From contig JAGRHX010000723.1 in assembly GCA_020444775.1 (NCBI GenBank), positions 1 to 7,347 of the forward strand: a stretch of 7,347 bases of DNA. Reading direction: 5' to 3'. Shown here piece by piece: positions 5,635 to 7,347 of this stretch (the first letter of the stretch is position 1; each line of letters starts with the position of its first letter). The position numbers and the translations under genes are program-made. Under the pieces are notes generated by a model that saw only the letters and a list, made by a program, of their open reading frames with translations, was not told where the DNA came from and did no database searches. The DNA comes from Gammaproteobacteria bacterium (GTDB taxonomy: Bacteria > Pseudomonadota > Gammaproteobacteria > HK1).

Positions 5635-6816
5635 ATGGACTCGATGCCAGGGCGCTCGACCGAGGGCCGCTCCGCCGATGTGATCTCGCCCGCTGCTCAA
5701 AGGCCGCCGGGGGACCGCTCGCGCGACATTGACCGCAGCGATGCGTTCGATACGCCGCGTCGGTCAGCCACTCCACCGCCCATTTCGCCGTCGAGTGTAG
5801 ATGCCAACGATGAGGTTGGCCGCATCAGCAGGCTGACAAGGATCGCCAAGACCCTCGCACGTAAGGCAAACATGCTCGCGCTATTGATGCTGCTGGCGCT
5901 CTGCGTGTCCGGCAACGCCGAGGCCGCGAAATACAAGATCACCTACATCCACAATGATCATCTGGGCCGGCCGATAGCGGGTACCGACGAGGCCGGGCAG
6001 GTGCTGTGGTCAGCAGGCTACGGGCCATTCGGCGAGCTGGCCTGGTCGACGGGGGAGGTCCCCGCATTCGCCGGGTTTCCGGGGCAGTATCGGGATAGCG
6101 CGGGCCGCTTGTACTACAACTATCAGCGGTGGTACGAACCGGCGACCGGCCGATTCGTGAGCAGTGACCCGACCGGGCTGTCGGGCGGCTTGAATACCTA
6201 TCTGTACGCCAACGGGAATCCGACGGGCCTCGTTGATCCCACCGGTCTGGCTGCCGCTCGGTGTATTCTCCAGCCGCACCTTCCACAGTGCGCAAGAGGT
6301 GGGGATTTTGCGGGCGGTGGGGGCGGTACGTCCGCGGGCGGAGTTAGGCCAGGGGTCGTCGTCAAGGCCATCGTACTAGGCATCACCGCATGGGTCGCTC
6401 AGATCACTGGAGACGACGGTACTGAATCGACAGTGACCTCCGCGTCGGCTGCGAGCCTGGACTGTCCCGAATGTAGCTCCGTTACGCCAAGGACACTCGC
6501 CATGCAGAATGCCTACAGCTGGGCAGGAATTCCCGTAGGTGGGAGCGACGCCTTTTCTCCACTTCAATGGCGCGACCTGAACATGCCAAAGGGAACGAGT
6601 AGACGCGACCGTGCATACGGTGCATTCATGTCAAGAACTGGAGCTTCAGTCCGTGGCTACTTCAGCAATAGCGGCAGGCGGAAGGTTGACGAACATCCAT
6701 TCGGTCATCCGGACATGATTGGTCCCGGACACCCAGATCATCATCGATGTCCACACTTTCACGCCACTAATGATTCAGGCCAGGAGGCGGTCTTCCCCTA
6801 TAGGCCGGGCTCATGA
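5635..6816 (+). CDS. Short RHS repeat-associated core protein with signal/membrane segment and C-terminal toxin domain
   Basis: 393 residues. Residues 1-79 are polar, Arg/Ser/Pro-rich and unrecognised. A positively charged stretch (RLTRIAKTLARKAN) then leads to a hydrophobic segment, 80-98 (MLALLMLLALCVSGNAEAA), which looks like a signal peptide. The mature part begins directly with the end of an RHS core: HNDHLGRP (106-113), YGPFGE (129-134), RLYYNYQRWYEP (158-169), GRFVSSDPTGL (172-182) and YLYANGNPTGLVDPTGL (189-205). After this boundary the sequence is variable: a Gly-rich linker, a hydrophobic stretch near 240-257, CPEC at 277-280, and a cluster at 354-376 with seven His and one Cys. Known: RHS proteins are long shells carrying a toxin tip after this core, and full ones exceed 1000 residues. 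This one lacks YD repeats. Inferred: an exported effector with a metal-dependent, perhaps nuclease, tip. Confidence 0.87.
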   Translation: MDSMPGRSTEGRSADVISPAAQRPPGDRSRDIDRSDAFDTPRRSATPPPISPSSVDANDEVGRISRLTRIAKTLARKANMLALLMLLALCVSGNAEAAKYKITYIHNDHLGRPIAGTDEAGQVLWSAGYGPFGELAWSTGEVPAFAGFPGQYRDSAGRLYYNYQRWYEPATGRFVSSDPTGLSGGLNTYLYANGNPTGLVDPTGLAAARCILQPHLPQCARGGDFAGGGGGTSAGGVRPGVVVKAIVLGITAWVAQITGDDGTESTVTSASAASLDCPECSSVTPRTLAMQNAYSWAGIPVGGSDAFSPLQWRDLNMPKGTSRRDRAYGAFMSRTGASVRGYFSNSGRRKVDEHPFGHPDMIGPGHPDHHRCPHFHATNDSGQEAVFPYRPGS

Positions 6817-7205
6817 GCGACGAACAAGTCAAGCAATTCCTGACCGTATGCTCCGAACTGCTTGGGAGGGGAGCCTTCCAATCAAGTGAGAGCGCCAGCT
6901 GGTGTTCATGGACGACATTCTCTCGGCTAGCAGAGGACGCGGGTTATTGGACAGCAGGACTTCCGGGAGTGGATGAGCTCACAGATGTCGGTGTTCGGGA
7001 TGGCGGCACATGGGGCCAACCGTTTCTCTTTGAGGACATCGCACATGTGATTGTCCCGAGACAGTTCTACTGGGAGAAGACAGGTGATTCCGGATTCGTA
7101 CAGGGCACCAGATTGCAAGACATCGACCTACTGTCGGAGCGGCTCACTGCAGCGGGCGTCGAACATCGGCTGACGCGGCTCGTGCTCGAACTCAAACGCT
7201 ACTGA
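6813..7205 (+). CDS. Putative immunity protein for the RHS C-terminal toxin
   Basis: 130 residues. The start codon overlaps the stop of the RHS gene (ATGA), so translation is coupled and there is no separate strong ribosome site. The protein is soluble, has no signal peptide, and ends in a helix and strand (DIDLLSERLTAAGVEHRLTR, then LVLELKRY). This ending is common in short proteins found directly after RHS toxin genes. Its position and size are those expected of a cytoplasmic immunity protein that binds and blocks the adjacent toxin tip. GC is about 48-57% in sampled stretches, well below the RHS core, like the toxin domain it would pair with. No immunity family is named with confidence; function is inferred from context. 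Confidence 0.82.
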   Translation: MSDEQVKQFLTVCSELLGRGAFQSSESASWCSWTTFSRLAEDAGYWTAGLPGVDELTDVGVRDGGTWGQPFLFEDIAHVIVPRQFYWEKTGDSGFVQGTRLQDIDLLSERLTAAGVEHRLTRLVLELKRY

Positions 7206-7207
7206 CA

Positions 7208-7225
7208 CGGTCCTCGACTGGACCG
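7208..7225 (+). terminator. Possible terminator hairpin after the immunity gene
   Basis: CGGTCC and GGACCG form a 6-bp stem with a 6-nt loop, two bases after the stop codon. No U-run follows, so intrinsic termination is doubtful. Downstream DNA to the window end contains no gene I can support. Confidence 0.35.
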
Positions 7226-7347
7226 ACCGATCGACCAGGCTCCCGTCACCCGCTAGCCTCCCGCTCGAAGGGATACTGGATGCTCCCCCCATCCCTCAGC
7301 CCCAGCTCAGCTCAGCTCAAAGCCCCACATCCGGCCGCCAGCGCAAC

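Noticed and set aside
7304..7319. AGCTC repeated three times near the window end
   Set aside because: Only three copies of a 5-mer, without further structure; expected occasionally by chance.
1..7347. CRISPR array, tRNA/rRNA genes, insertion sequence or integrase
   Set aside because: No regularly spaced repeats, cloverleaf-like segments, transposase or recombinase motifs, or terminal inverted repeats were seen on either strand.

Overview
The window is high-GC DNA, about 60-70% by eye over most genes. Signal peptides, a periplasmic-type c-type cytochrome and an RHS polymorphic toxin point to a Gram-negative proteobacterium, perhaps a gammaproteobacterium. Nothing here fixes the genus. No tRNA, rRNA, integrase, transposase or CRISPR array was seen. 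The layout is a patchwork of short, mostly monocistronic genes with wide gaps, as in an accessory chromosomal region.

Left part (1-2519). The minus-strand gene at 1-1058 runs off the window edge. It encodes an exported protein with a haem c motif followed by a streptogramin-lyase-like (Vgb) beta-propeller. Next comes a minus-strand VOC/glyoxalase-fold protein (1235-1642), with two perfect 14-bp palindromes 40-75 bp upstream of its start. A plus-strand GNAT acetyltransferase lies at 2022-2519.

Middle (2520-5019). The plus-strand gene 2875-3420 encodes a clear homologue of contractile-tail tube proteins (T4 gp19/Pvc tube type), but it carries an N-terminal signal peptide and has no other tail genes beside it. 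A strong GC hairpin follows it. On the minus strand, a small nucleotidyltransferase (3758-4234, possibly from 4249) is coupled to an 80-residue partner (3513-3755), resembling nucleotidyltransferase toxin-antitoxin pairs. A second VOC protein (4468-5019) keeps a plausible 2-His-1-Glu metal site.

Right part (5020-7347). After about 600 bp of probably non-coding DNA with palindromes and a terminator-like hairpin comes a short RHS protein (5635-6816). It has an N-terminal extension, an internal signal or membrane segment, only the last part of the RHS core, and a variable C-terminal domain ending in a His/Cys-rich cluster. Its stop overlaps the start of a 130-residue gene (6813-7205), the expected position of the cognate immunity gene. 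GC falls from about 70% in the core to about 50-57% in the C-terminal domain and immunity gene, as expected if the toxin tip was exchanged.

The best candidates for something under-described are the secreted tail-tube-like protein, the mini-RHS toxin/immunity module with its leader hairpin, and the nucleotidyltransferase/partner pair.
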